Below, in pieces: positions 34,990-42,886 of a stretch of DNA of 64,000 nucleotides; the first letter of the stretch is position 1; each line of letters starts with the position of its first letter. Position numbers and translations under genes: made by a program. The DNA is from an uncultured Blautia sp. Its GTDB lineage: Bacteria; Bacillota; Clostridia; Lachnospirales; Lachnospiraceae. The notes beneath the pieces are model-generated. The model had not been told where the DNA came from. It did not search any database and saw only the letters and a program-made list of their open reading frames with translations. The stretch spans positions 1 to 64,000 of the forward strand of contig NZ_CAKRNY010000013.1 of NCBI RefSeq assembly GCF_934371575.1. The letters are read 5' to 3'.

Positions 34990-35066
34990 AATAAGCGTGT
35001 GACGCATGAAACGGCTATTTACGGCACGCGGCAGCAGCAGACGGATATTTTATCTATACAAAAGAA

Positions 35067-35099
35067 AAGCGGGACGCGCAAGGCTTCCCGCTTATTTTA
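35067..35099. terminator. Terminator after the integrase
   Basis: AAGCGGGA (35067-35074) pairs with TCCCGCTT (35086-35093), followed by ATTTT. It can act in both directions between the integrase and the minus-strand genes. Confidence 0.75.
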
Positions 35100-35105
35100 A
35101 AGCTA

Positions 35106-35300
35106 TTAGAAATCAAATACTCCACCCTCATTTATCTCATATTTACGCACAGGATAAGGACACTGTAAATCGTCATGCAAAAGATGATACATATTATCCA
35201 GAAGTACAAGCATTTCCCCGCATACTTCTCTATCTTGCATTTGTAAGCCCATATTATCCCAAACAAGTTGTAAAGTTCCTAACATTTCTTTTTCTGTCAT
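35106..35300 (-). CDS. Small acidic protein of unknown function (element)
   Basis: This 64-residue acidic protein (MTEKEMLGTLQLVWDNMG...) is of unknown family. It has a GGGGAG ribosome-binding site 8 bases before the start. It follows the winged-helix gene closely on the same strand and is preferred over a 98-residue frame on the other strand that has no good start signal. Confidence 0.6.
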   Translation of the reverse strand: MTEKEMLGTLQLVWDNMGLQMQDREVCGEMLVLLDNMYHLLHDDLQCPYPVRKYEINEGGVFDF

Positions 35301-35315
35301 AGTGAGTTCTCCCCT

Positions 35316-35819
35316 TTAAAAATTGAATTGCATCGGCGTAGGAGAAACTTGTTTCTCCACGCCGCTAATATTTATAGTATCTGTTTTATTTATATTTATT
35401 TCTATATCCTTTCCCGCTTCGTTATTTACGGTTTGCGGCGTTCCATAAGCGTCAGCCGTAAAGTCTAAGCCGTCAATCGTTTCTATTGGCTCTGTATGCG
35501 TGACGCGTTGTGGTGTTTCGTAGAAATCATAAATATTACTTTCCTTGCGCCGCACAAGATACCCTTTATCTACCAGTTTTACAAATTGGTCGCGATAAGT
35601 AGACGCAGGCATTCCTATTGCCTGCCTTATGGCAGCAGGTGAGAGCGCAAACTCATAATTATTAGCATTAGACGCAAGATATAAATAAAGCATGAGCGCG
35701 TGTGCGCCTAAGTCGCGCGCCGCAGCTTGCCAGTTTGCGTTTTGTATTCCTAAGAAATCATTTAAAAGCATGTTTCTATGAATGAATACGGTACGCTGAT
35801 TAGGTACTGTATAAGGCAT
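35316..35819 (-). CDS. Winged-helix DNA-binding protein, possible replication initiator or regulator (element)
   Basis: This 167-residue protein has a helix-rich N-terminal part that looks like a winged helix (GAHALMLYLYLASNANNYEF then ALSPAAIRQAIGMPASTYRDQF and KLVDKGYLVRR), followed by a low-complexity, polar tail (residues about 105-167). Such domains occur in RepA_N/DnaD-like proteins and in regulators of small elements. It starts with a GAAGAGG ribosome-binding site. A four-copy 20-bp iteron-like array lies about 560 bp away, which makes a replication role plausible but unproven. Confidence 0.6.
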   Translation of the reverse strand: MPYTVPNQRTVFIHRNMLLNDFLGIQNANWQAAARDLGAHALMLYLYLASNANNYEFALSPAAIRQAIGMPASTYRDQFVKLVDKGYLVRRKESNIYDFYETPQRVTHTEPIETIDGLDFTADAYGTPQTVNNEAGKDIEININKTDTINISGVEKQVSPTPMQFNF

Positions 35820-35877
35820 ATATAAACCTCTTCTCTATTGGAATGGCAGGGCGGTAGAACCGCCCGCCAGTGTATTC

Positions 35878-36129
35878 TTATTTACGTTCTAAACTGTCTA
35901 TTTTGTCGTTTAGTCCATCTATTTTGTTAAATATCTCTTGCACGTCAACCGCTGTATTTAAACGTGATAAAACTTCTTCGGTTACTTCATGGACAATTTG
36001 TTCATGTTCCATTTGCTTATAAAGCTGTTGATTCATCATTTCCTTTTGGAATGTATATGATAAATTTACATCTCCTGCTTTTCTCAGAAATTCAGCAAAT
36101 TGATAAGTAAATCCGTTGTCACCAAACAT
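35878..36129 (-). CDS. Small coiled-coil protein (element)
   Basis: This 83-residue protein is rich in Glu, Gln and Met in its middle and ends in a heptad-like helix (VQEIFNKIDGLNDKIDSLERK). A GGGGGAT ribosome-binding site precedes the start. The function is unknown; coiled-coil ends suggest oligomerisation. It is the first gene of the leftward three-gene set of the element. Confidence 0.65.
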   Translation of the reverse strand: MFGDNGFTYQFAEFLRKAGDVNLSYTFQKEMMNQQLYKQMEHEQIVHEVTEEVLSRLNTAVDVQEIFNKIDGLNDKIDSLERK

Positions 36130-36380
36130 ACGGTATCCCCCTTTCTTTTAGATTTAAGAAATTTCTTTTTCTTATGAATATATTATAACAAAATTTTTTA
36201 TGTGAATAAAATAAAGGGCGTTTTAACTTGACAGGAGAATATAATAAACCTGCTGCCACCCCCGTCCCTATTTCGGGAAAAATATTATTTTTACGCGTAG
36301 CGCGGCTTATGCGTGAGCAATTTCGACACGAAATCACTTTTTTATTTACCGTTATCGTTAAAAACTGTATATTAAATCTT

Positions 36381-36460
36381 ATTTTAACGAAATAAGCACT
36401 AATATATAAAAATAAGAACTATTTCATTGAAATAAGCATTATTTTAATAAAATAACATAA
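36381..36460. repeat. Four-copy 20-bp iteron-like array
   Basis: AATAAG occurs at 36391, 36411 and 36431, and AATAAC at 36451, an exact 20-bp period. The units are ATTTTAACGAAATAAGCACT-like (36381), AATATATAAA + AATAAGAACT (36401), ATTTCATTGA + AATAAGCATT (36421) and ATTTTAATAA + AATAACATAA (36441). The array sits in an extremely AT-rich gap between the divergent gene sets of the element. It is typical in form for replication-initiator iterons or a repeated operator. Confidence 0.7.
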
Positions 36461-36525
36461 ATTAAAGTATATTAGATGAAAATGTGATATTTTCACATAA
36501 AAGCAAATAACGACAACATAAACTA

Positions 36526-36554
36526 TTGACATAATATACATGTATCTATATAAT
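36526..36554 (+). promoter_or_regulatory. Consensus promoter of the rightward element genes, with palindrome
   Basis: Perfect TTGACA (36526-36531) and TATAAT (36549-36554) with 17-bp spacing. The spacer contains ATACATGTAT (36537-36546), a perfect palindrome, and TGTGATATTTTCACA lies upstream (36484-36498). Both are candidate repressor sites. Confidence 0.8.
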
Positions 36555-36620
36555 CAGATATATAAATTTATGAAAAATACACAAGAAATTACATTTTTCA
36601 ATTCTGAGGAGGAAACCAAA

Positions 36621-36950
36621 ATGCGTGTGACTATTGACCTTGACAGAGACATTATCATCATTCCAGACAATTTTTTCAAAAAAATTGGAGAAGAAAATGA
36701 AAAACTTGAAAAATATGGTGCAACCGCAGTAGACCCACTTGTCCGTATCTGGCATTCTTTTTTAACGGCTATGGATGATACAAACAATCGTCTTTTAACA
36801 CAGACCAATGCAAAGACTTCTACTCGTAAAAAGAAAACGGTTAATGTTAAAGAAACTGAAAAAAGAATAGAGGAAAAGAAGAAAAATTTTGAAAAGGAAT
36901 CCGCGGAAAAGAAAGTGAAAGCAGAAAAAGCTGCTGCCGATGAGGAATAA
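36621..36950 (+). CDS. Charged protein of unknown function (element)
   Basis: This 109-residue protein has an N-terminal segment (MRVTIDLDRDIIIIPDNFF) and a long, Lys/Glu-rich C-terminal helix. GAGGAGG lies 8 bases before the ATG at 36621; a longer upstream frame has no ribosome-binding site. Its stop overlaps the next start by one base. The function is unknown. Confidence 0.68.
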   Translation: MRVTIDLDRDIIIIPDNFFKKIGEENEKLEKYGATAVDPLVRIWHSFLTAMDDTNNRLLTQTNAKTSTRKKKTVNVKETEKRIEEKKKNFEKESAEKKVKAEKAAADEE

Positions 36951-37138
36951 TGGGCGCGCCGCGTGTAACGCCGCAGGAAATCGTTCAAATGTATCAGTTA
37001 TATGCACAGCTTGGTAATTATGCCGCCGTAGGGCGCGCTATGGGGCGTAGTGCAAGTACAGTATCAAAGTACATACAAATGAAAGGCGTGCCGCTGAATG
37101 TAAGACTTGCGGTCAATAATTTAATGCAAAATGTATAA
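36950..37138 (+). CDS. Small helix-turn-helix protein (element)
   Basis: This 62-residue protein is almost entirely a recombinase/transposase-like helix-turn-helix (YAAVGRAMGRSASTVSKYIQ). Its TAATG overlap with the preceding gene shows translational coupling. It could be a regulator or an excisionase-like accessory factor; the sequence does not decide. Confidence 0.68.
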   Translation: MGAPRVTPQEIVQMYQLYAQLGNYAAVGRAMGRSASTVSKYIQMKGVPLNVRLAVNNLMQNV

Positions 37139-37181
37139 AGATAGGGGTGGGAAATTATTCCTCCCTTTGTAGGAGGTACAT

Positions 37182-37424
37182 ATGGTAACAGGAATTTTAT
37201 TGATTATGTTAGTTGTTTACCTTGGTTTAGTAATTATAAAATATAAGAAAATGAGTAATCCTAAAATAGAGGGTACAATGCAACTTATACAAGGAATACT
37301 ATGGCTTTTTATTCTTGCTGGTAATTGGACAAATAGTTCTATTATATTGAAAGTTGCTTATATTATAATAGCTGTTCTGTCAGTTATAGCTGGAATTAAA
37401 GAATTTAGTAAATGCAAACAATGA
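37182..37424 (+). CDS. Small membrane protein (element)
   Basis: This 80-residue protein has an N-terminal membrane helix (GILLIMLVVYLGLVII) and two further hydrophobic stretches. TAGGAGG lies 6 bases before the ATG. No family recognised. A terminator follows directly. Confidence 0.65.
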   Translation: MVTGILLIMLVVYLGLVIIKYKKMSNPKIEGTMQLIQGILWLFILAGNWTNSSIILKVAYIIIAVLSVIAGIKEFSKCKQ

Positions 37425-37443
37425 TATCTTGTTTGTTAAATGT

Positions 37444-37480
37444 AAAAATAGCGTGGGGCGCGTACTCCACGCTATTTTTT
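37444..37480. terminator. Terminator before the resolvase region
   Basis: AAAAATAGCGTGG (37444-37456) pairs with CCACGCTATTTTT (37467-37479); the run continues in T. It insulates the resolvase promoter from the upstream genes. Confidence 0.88.
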
Positions 37481-37488
37481 TGTGTCTC

Positions 37489-37627
37489 TTGGTGTTCGTA
37501 AGAGTACACCTTTACAAACACGCAAAATAGCGTGTATTTTTATGTTCGAGAAAGTTGTTTTTATATTTACAAACATATTCACAAAATATATTGACATTTA
37601 CGAACACTTTTGATATAATACGAACAT
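37489..37627. promoter_or_regulatory. Resolvase promoter with repeated TTACGAACA-type sites (candidate res site)
   Basis: A perfect promoter (TTGACA 37591-37596, 17 bp, TATAAT 37614-37619) is embedded in repeats of a TTAC(G/A)AACA motif. One faces left near 37492 (GTGTTCGTAA). Others face right near 37511, 37567, 37597 and 37619 (TTTACAAACAC, TTTACAAACAT, TTTACGAACAC, ATACGAACAT), and one faces left near 37542 (ATGTTCGAGAA). Such spacing fits a resolvase binding region that also controls its own gene. Confidence 0.65.
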
Positions 37628-37649
37628 AAGGAAATGGGAGGGCGCAAAC

Positions 37650-38258
37650 ATGAACAGCCGCACATACTATTATGCAAGAGTATCAAGTAAAGAACAGAAC
37701 CTTGACCGTCAGATAGCAGCTTTTAAGGCTCTTGGAGCAGATGAAAGAGATATTATCACAGATAAGGAAAGCGGAAAAGATTTAGACAGAAAAGGTTATC
37801 AAGCATTAAAAAATGCTATGTTGCGCCGCGGCGATACACTTGTTGTAAAATCCCTTGACAGATTGAGCAGAAACAAAAGCGATATTCACAACGAATTGCA
37901 GTATTTCAAAGACAACGGCATTCGTTTGAAAGTGATTGACTTGCCAACTACTATGATGGACTTACCAGAGGGGCAAGAGTGGGTTTTTGAGATGGTGAAC
38001 AACATTCTGATTGAAGTATTAGGAACAATCGCAGAACAAGAACGCACAACAATCAAACAGCGTCAAGCAGAGGGGATTGCAGCAGCCAAACAGAACGGAA
38101 AACGTCTTGGACGTCCCGCACTCACATTTCCCGAAAACTGGAATGAAGTCTATTCCTCTTGGAAAGCGGGAGAGATTACTGCAAAGACCGCAATGGAACA
38201 GACAAATACCAAAAGAACAAGCTTTTATAAGCTTGTAAACATGACTGAAAACAATTAA
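37650..38258 (+). CDS. Serine recombinase (resolvase/invertase family)
   Basis: This 202-residue small serine recombinase has catalytic Ser in YARVSSKEQN, the core RLSRNK and GTIAEQERTTIKQRQAEGI, and a C-terminal helix-turn-helix (GEITAKTAMEQTNTKRTSFY). A GGGAGGG ribosome-binding site precedes it. In a small replicon it would resolve multimers; in an integrated element it is an unusual companion to a tyrosine integrase. The last codons are duplicated in the downstream repeat. Confidence 0.93.
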   Translation: MNSRTYYYARVSSKEQNLDRQIAAFKALGADERDIITDKESGKDLDRKGYQALKNAMLRRGDTLVVKSLDRLSRNKSDIHNELQYFKDNGIRLKVIDLPTTMMDLPEGQEWVFEMVNNILIEVLGTIAEQERTTIKQRQAEGIAAAKQNGKRLGRPALTFPENWNEVYSSWKAGEITAKTAMEQTNTKRTSFYKLVNMTENN

Positions 38259-38450
38259 ATTTCGGGACACATTTTTCAAGGACACATTTTCTTACTTTTG
38301 GACTTTTCAAAAGGCAGTGGGACACGCAAGGGACACTTTTACAGCCTGTAAATATGACAGAGAATAACTAAAATGCGGGACACATTTTTAAAAGACACAT
38401 TTTCTTGCTTTTAGGATTTTCAAAAAGGCAGCAGGACACGCAAAGGACAC
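38234..38450. repeat. Two imperfect ~113-bp direct repeats next to attR (candidate integrase arm sites)
   Basis: Copies start at 38234 and 38347 and include the resolvase's last codons, GGGACACATTTTT, ACACATTTTCTT and GACACGCAAxGGACAC segments. The same GGACACATTTT element occurs inverted at the other end of the mobile element (TGTGTCC near 33744, TCCAAAAGTAAAAG near 33717). Such end-located repeats are typical of arm-type integrase binding sites. Confidence 0.65.
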
Positions 38451-38483
38451 AGGAAATATAAAAAATCAGCAGAAGCAGCAAAA

Positions 38484-38512
38484 AAGAGAGAACAGATTTC
38501 TCTATTCTCTCT
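38484..38512 (-). terminator. Element-supplied terminator for rubrerythrin
   Basis: AAGAGAGAA pairs with TTCTCTCTT; on the minus strand a T run follows. It replaces the original rubrerythrin terminator displaced to 33505-33536. Confidence 0.75.
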
Positions 38513-38544
38513 TACAAAAATCCTTATTTTATGCGGCTTGTAGA

Positions 38545-39087
38545 TTAGCCGAAATATCTCTTAAGCAGACCAGCGAATGCTTTTCCGTGTCTAGCTTCGT
38601 CTCTTGCCATCTCATGAACTGTGTCATGGATTGCATCAAGGTTAGCTGCTTTAGCACGTTTCGCAAGGTCAGTCTTACCAGCTGTAGCGCCGTTCTCAGC
38701 TGCTACACGCATCTCAAGGTTCTTCTTGGTGCTGTCTGTAACAACTTCACCTAATAACTCAGCAAATTTAGCTGCGTGCTCTGCTTCTTCATAAGCAGCT
38801 TTCTCATAATACATACCAACTTCCGGATATCCTTCTCTGTGAGCAACACGTGCCATAGCAAGATACATACCAACCTCAGAGCACTCGCCCTCGAAGTTTG
38901 CTCTTAAATCAGCAAGGATGTCTTCGCTGACACCTTTAGCAACGCCTACAACATGCTCAGCTGCCCATGCCATTTCATCATCCTGTTTCGTAAATTTCTC
39001 AGCCGGAGCCTTGCAGATTGGACATACTTCCGGAGCTGTGTCACCTTCATGAACATAACCACATACACTACATACCCATTTAGCCAT
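38545..39087 (-). CDS. Reverse rubrerythrin (rubredoxin domain N-terminal), peroxide reductase
   Basis: This 180-residue protein has an N-terminal rubredoxin-type Fe site (CSVCGYVH...CPICKAP) followed by a four-helix di-iron domain with [10 protein letters not shown] and EEAEHA motifs and a second EARHG motif. This reversed order marks the reverse rubrerythrins of anaerobes, which reduce H2O2. The promoter shares an operator with perR. The last few codons and stop come from the mobile element inserted at the 3' end, and they restore the normal protein end (KRYFG). Confidence 0.93.
   Translation of the reverse strand: MAKWVCSVCGYVHEGDTAPEVCPICKAPAEKFTKQDDEMAWAAEHVVGVAKGVSEDILADLRANFEGECSEVGMYLAMARVAHREGYPEVGMYYEKAAYEEAEHAAKFAELLGEVVTDSTKKNLEMRVAAENGATAGKTDLAKRAKAANLDAIHDTVHEMARDEARHGKAFAGLLKRYFG
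38555..38601. repeat. attR (47-bp identity with attL), inside the rubrerythrin coding region
   Basis: It is identical to 33575-33621. Codons to its left (the final residues and stop of rubrerythrin) belong to the element, codons to its right to the host. Confidence 0.88.
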
Positions 39088-39137
39088 AATTAATATCTCC
39101 TTTTCTTATATGAAATTTTATTTAGTTTTTTAATAAT

Positions 39138-39184
39138 AGTAATCATTACTGTTTTATAGTAACATATCATTTCTTGCTTGTCAA
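39138..39184 (-). promoter_or_regulatory. Rubrerythrin promoter with PerR-type operator
   Basis: On the minus strand TTGACA (39184-39179) and TACTAT (39161-39156) are 17 bp apart. The perfect palindrome AGTAATCATTACT (39138-39150) covers the start region. Confidence 0.75.
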
Positions 39185-39224
39185 GAGTTATTGAAACTTT
39201 TTTCAAACAGGCTCTAATGTCCGT

Positions 39225-39623
39225 TTAGTGAGATTCTTCTTTTAGACAGTCATTGCAGATTCCGAAAAATCGTGCTTTATAATCAGAAATCTGTCCATCC
39301 TTGAAATCGGCGGCAATACTCTCCAGGCTCTTGTCAATATGTTCGCTGAACACATCCATCACTTTGCCGCAGCGGGTGCACATAAAGTGGCAGTGAGGAG
39401 CCGTACGGGCATCAAAACGATCTGCCCCGCCAAAGCTGGAAAGCTTCTGTATTTCACCCAGATCAGCGAGAAGAGAGAGATTTCGGTATACAGTTCCAAG
39501 GCTGATGTTTGGATAAATCTGCTTCATATTCTCATAAACAAAATCAGCGGTGGGATGGTCGGTTCTGCCGGTAAGAAATTCCTTAATAGATTCTCTCTGG
39601 CGACTGTATTTCAATGTGGCCAT
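39225..39623 (-). CDS. perR: Fur-family transcriptional regulator, PerR type
   Basis: This 132-residue protein has a winged-helix N-terminus (HPTADFVYENMKQIYPNISLGTVYRNLSLL), the regulatory metal site region (DRFDARTAPHCHFMC) and two CxxC zinc pairs (CTRC, CNDC). The start at 39623 follows GGAGG; a longer start is unsupported. It is transcribed in the same direction as rubrerythrin, and both promoters carry the same operator, so it most likely represses both until peroxide oxidises it. Confidence 0.9.
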   Translation of the reverse strand: MATLKYSRQRESIKEFLTGRTDHPTADFVYENMKQIYPNISLGTVYRNLSLLADLGEIQKLSSFGGADRFDARTAPHCHFMCTRCGKVMDVFSEHIDKSLESIAADFKDGQISDYKARFFGICNDCLKEESH

Positions 39624-39648
39624 CGGTTTCCTCCTTTCTCTCAATAAT

Positions 39649-39696
39649 AGTAATTGTTACTGATACTAATATAAACGATAAATCGCAATTTGTCAA
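39649..39696 (-). promoter_or_regulatory. perR promoter with PerR-type operator
   Basis: On the minus strand TTGACA (39696-39691) and TATATT (39673-39668) are 17 bp apart. AGTAATTGTTACT (39649-39661) covers the start region, the same layout as at the rubrerythrin promoter. Confidence 0.75.
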
Positions 39697-39730
39697 TAGT
39701 ATTATTAACTAATATATCAAAAAATATAAA

Positions 39731-39759
39731 TTGAAATGGGTTTACAAAACCTGTAAAAT
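39731..39759 (+). promoter_or_regulatory. Promoter of the T-box-metG transcript
   Basis: TTGAAA (39731-39736), 17 bp, TAAAAT (39754-39759). Confidence 0.5.
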
Positions 39760-39765
39760 ATGATA

Positions 39766-40204
39766 CGCTTTTACCTATGAAACACGAGGTTTTCAGTCCT
39801 CGTTATAGTTCAAACCCTTAGAAAAAGAGAGTATATTTGTGTACCGCATTACAGAGAATCCCCCCGGGAAGACAGAGCGTGTCAGAGCGGATCTGCGCAC
39901 TGCAGCAAGGTTTTCCACAGGCTGAGAGGGGTGTGCATGGAACAGATGGAAGATGGCTTTGGAGGGGCACAGTCGAAGGATATTGCCGGGAGTGCTGCGA
40001 ACAGTGATCGGTAATGGATGTAGGCTGCGACAGGACCGCCTGTTATAGCGGAAGGGTATGGAAGTACCCGGTAAGGTTCCCGAAGATAAAGTTCCCTGAT
40101 AATTTGGAAGAATATTATCTGTACCGTGAGGAGGGAATAAATAGAAGTGGTAACACGGGAATAACTCGTCTTCTCAGAACAGAAATTTGAGAGGGCGTTT
40201 TTTT
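39766..40204 (+). promoter_or_regulatory. T-box riboswitch controlling metG
   Basis: The ~440-nt leader has the T-box consensus (AGAAGTGGTAACACGGG, 40144-40160) followed by a terminator (CGTCTTCTCA 40167-40176 pairing with TGAGAGGGCG 40188-40197, then seven T). An early hairpin (ACGAGG/CCTCGT, 39784-39803) and a long stem I region precede it. Uncharged tRNA-Met would be the ligand, judged by the downstream gene; I did not fix the specifier codon position. Confidence 0.88.
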
Positions 40205-40231
40205 GTGTAAATAGAAGGAGGAAATACAATA

Positions 40232-42190
40232 ATGAGTAAACCAAAATATTATATCACCACAGCTATTGCTTATACATCCGGTAAGCCGCATATTGGAAAT
40301 ACCTATGAGGCAGTTCTGGCAGATGCAATCGCACGTTATAAAAGACAGCAGGGCTATGACGTATTTTTCCAGACAGGAACTGATGAGCATGGTCAGAAAA
40401 TCGAGCTGAAAGCAGAAGAAGCTGGTGTTACACCGAAGGAATTTGTTGATAATGTATCCGGACAGATCAAGGGTATCTGGGATATGATGAATACATCTTA
40501 TGACAAATTTATCCGTACCACAGATGCAGATCATGAGAAACAGGTTCAGAAGATTTTCAAAAAAATGTATGCCAAAGGGGATATCTACAAGGGAGAGTAC
40601 GAGGGAATGTACTGTACTCCATGTGAGTCCTTCTTCACAGAGTCCCAGCTTGTAGACGGCAAATGTCCGGACTGTGGACGCCCTTGTATTCCGGCAAAAG
40701 AAGAGGCTTATTTCTTCAAAATGAGCAAATACGCAGACCGTCTTATTGAGCATATTAAGACACATCCGGAATTTATTCAGCCTGAATCACGTAAAAACGA
40801 GATGATGAATAACTTCCTTCTTCCGGGACTTCAGGATCTGTGCGTATCCAGAACCTCTTTCAAATGGGGAATTCCGGTAGACTTTGATCCAAAGCATGTT
40901 GTATATGTATGGCTGGATGCTCTGACCAACTATATTACCGGAATCGGTTATGATTGCGATGGAGACAATTCTGAACTGTTTAATAAGATGTGGCCTGCAG
41001 ACCTTCATCTTATTGGAAAAGATATCATCCGTTTCCATACTATTTACTGGCCGATCTTCCTGATGTCACTGGATCTCCCGCTTCCGAAGCAGGTATTTGG
41101 TCATCCGTGGCTGCTTCAGGGTGATGGTAAAATGAGTAAATCCAAAGGAAACGTTATCTACGCAGATGAACTGGTTGATTTCTTTGGCGTTGATGCTGTC
41201 CGTTATTTTGTACTTCACGAAATGCCATTTGATAACGATGGTGTGATCACCTGGGAGCTGATGGTAGAGCGTATGAATTCCGAGCTGGCAAATACCCTTG
41301 GAAACCTTGTAAACCGTACCATCTCCATGTCCAACAAATATTTTGGCGGAGTAGTAGAGAATAAAGGTGTAACAGATCCGGTTGATGATGATATGAAGAA
41401 TTTCATTCTTTCCGTACCTGCAAAGGTAGAGGCGAAGATGGAGAAGCTTCGTGTGGCAGATGCGATCACAGAGGTATTTACTATTTTTAAACGTTGTAAT
41501 AAATATATTGACGAGACAATGCCATGGGCACTTGCGAAGGATGAGTCCAAACAGGATCGTCTTGCAACCGTTCTTTACAATCTGGTTGAGGGTATCTGCA
41601 TTGGAACCACTCTTCTTGAGTCCTTTATGCCGGATACAACTAAGAGAATCCTTGCACAGCTTAATGCATCTGCGAGAACCCTTGAAGATCTGAAGACATT
41701 TGGTCTTTATCCGTCCGGAAACAAAGTAACAGAGAAACCGGAGATCCTTTTTGCCCGTATGGATATCAAAGAGGTTATGGAAAAAGTAAACGAGCTTCAT
41801 CCACCGAAAGAAGAGCCGAAGGAAGAGAAGCCAGAGGAGAAGGTTGTAGATGTTGAAGCGAAGCCGGAAATCACATTTGAGGATTTTGAGAAGCTTCAGT
41901 TCCAGGTAGGTGAGGTTATCGCCTGTGAGGCAGTGAAGAAATCCAAAAAGCTTCTCTGCTCTCAGGTTAAGATCGGAAGCCAGGTTCGCCAGATCGTATC
42001 CGGTATCAAAGCTTACTATACACCGGAAGAAATGGTTGGCAAAAAGGTTATGGTAGTGACCAACTTAAAGCCGGCTAAGCTTGCCGGAATCCTCAGTGAG
42101 GGAATGATCCTTTGTGCAGAGGACGCTGAAGGAAACGTATGTGTAGTCAGCCCTGAGAAAAATATGCCGGCAGGATCTGAGATCTGCTGA
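40232..42190 (+). CDS. metG: Methionyl-tRNA synthetase
   Basis: This 652-residue class I synthetase has the HIGH-type PHIGN near residue 20, a zinc-binding Cys set (YCTPCES, CPDCGRP) and KMSKSKG near residue 300. The C-terminal EMAP-like tRNA-binding domain (FEKLQFQVGEVIACEAV...) is joined through a Lys/Glu/Pro linker. It charges tRNA-Met and is controlled by the T-box upstream. Confidence 0.98.
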   Translation: MSKPKYYITTAIAYTSGKPHIGNTYEAVLADAIARYKRQQGYDVFFQTGTDEHGQKIELKAEEAGVTPKEFVDNVSGQIKGIWDMMNTSYDKFIRTTDADHEKQVQKIFKKMYAKGDIYKGEYEGMYCTPCESFFTESQLVDGKCPDCGRPCIPAKEEAYFFKMSKYADRLIEHIKTHPEFIQPESRKNEMMNNFLLPGLQDLCVSRTSFKWGIPVDFDPKHVVYVWLDALTNYITGIGYDCDGDNSELFNKMWPADLHLIGKDIIRFHTIYWPIFLMSLDLPLPKQVFGHPWLLQGDGKMSKSKGNVIYADELVDFFGVDAVRYFVLHEMPFDNDGVITWELMVERMNSELANTLGNLVNRTISMSNKYFGGVVENKGVTDPVDDDMKNFILSVPAKVEAKMEKLRVADAITEVFTIFKRCNKYIDETMPWALAKDESKQDRLATVLYNLVEGICIGTTLLESFMPDTTKRILAQLNASARTLEDLKTFGLYPSGNKVTEKPEILFARMDIKEVMEKVNELHPPKEEPKEEKPEEKVVDVEAKPEITFEDFEKLQFQVGEVIACEAVKKSKKLLCSQVKIGSQVRQIVSGIKAYYTPEEMVGKKVMVVTNLKPAKLAGILSEGMILCAEDAEGNVCVVSPEKNMPAGSEIC

Positions 42191-42224
42191 TATCAGACTG
42201 AGTTTTTTTGATAAATAAAATGAG

Positions 42225-42262
42225 AATGCCAGGAGTTGGATTGATTTCGCTCCTGGTATTAT
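42225..42262 (+). terminator. Hairpin after metG
   Basis: AATGCCAGGAG (42225-42235) pairs with CTCCTGGTATT (42250-42260). The following T run is weak, so termination may be partial. Confidence 0.6.
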
Positions 42263-42358
42263 ACTATTATCAGTTATGTTCCCTGCGCAGTCTGCTGGGA
42301 ATGATAAAAACAGGATGAAACTTGCTTTTTGTCAATATTGTTATAAAAGGAATGAATT

Positions 42359-42886
42359 ATGGGAAATAAATTAAGCCATTTTGATGAAAATGGTAATGCT
42401 GTTATGGTAGATGTTTCGGACAAACCAATCACTCACAGAACTGCAATTGCAACAGGTGCTATTTCGGTGGGCGCAGAAATTATGGGGCGTCTTACCTCCG
42501 GAACTGTGGCAAAAGGAGATGTTCTCGGGGTGGCAAGAGTTGCGGGAATCATGTCTGTGAAGCACACCTCCGATCTGGTACCTATGTGTCACCCTTTGCC
42601 GGTAACCAAGTGTACCATTGATTTTGAACTGGAAAAAGAGCAGGGGATTATCCGCACCTTTTGCACTGTGAAGACAGATGGTAAAACCGGCGTGGAGATG
42701 GAAGCTCTTACCGGTGTGCAGGTGACACTTCTTACCATTTATGATATGTGCAAGGCAATTGACAAGCACATGGTAATGACCGATATCCATTTGGTAGAAA
42801 AAACCGGTGGTAAGAGTGGAGATTTTCTGTTTAAAGGAGAAAAGAAGAATGGAAATGAAGCGGGTAGCAATTGTCACATCCAGTGA
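42359..42886 (+). CDS. moaC: Cyclic pyranopterin monophosphate synthase MoaC
   Basis: This 175-residue enzyme makes cyclic pyranopterin monophosphate in molybdenum cofactor synthesis. Motifs include [14 protein letters not shown], the conserved MCHPLPVTK and [21 protein letters not shown] lies before the ATG. It overlaps mogA by 38 bp. No moaA, moaE or moeA is nearby. Confidence 0.94.
   Translation: MGNKLSHFDENGNAVMVDVSDKPITHRTAIATGAISVGAEIMGRLTSGTVAKGDVLGVARVAGIMSVKHTSDLVPMCHPLPVTKCTIDFELEKEQGIIRTFCTVKTDGKTGVEMEALTGVQVTLLTIYDMCKAIDKHMVMTDIHLVEKTGGKSGDFLFKGEKKNGNEAGSNCHIQ

Larger units (their letters stand above)
33575..38601. mobile_element. ~4.98-kb integrative element in the 3' end of the reverse-rubrerythrin gene
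   Basis: The boundaries are two identical 47-bp segments (33575-33621 and 38555-38601) that both encode the C-terminus of rubrerythrin; similarity continues with synonymous changes on both sides. Cargo in order: tyrosine integrase (+), a 64-residue protein, a winged-helix protein and a coiled-coil protein (all -), a 20-bp iteron-like array, then four genes on + ending in a serine resolvase. No relaxase, conjugation, capsid or toxin gene is visible. The mix of integrase, iterons and resolvase resembles an integrated small replicon or a mobilisable mini-element rather than a prophage. Confidence 0.87.

Noticed and set aside
35006..35302. 98-codon frame on + after the integrase
   Set aside because: It has no ribosome-binding site and overlaps the minus-strand 64-residue gene that does have one.
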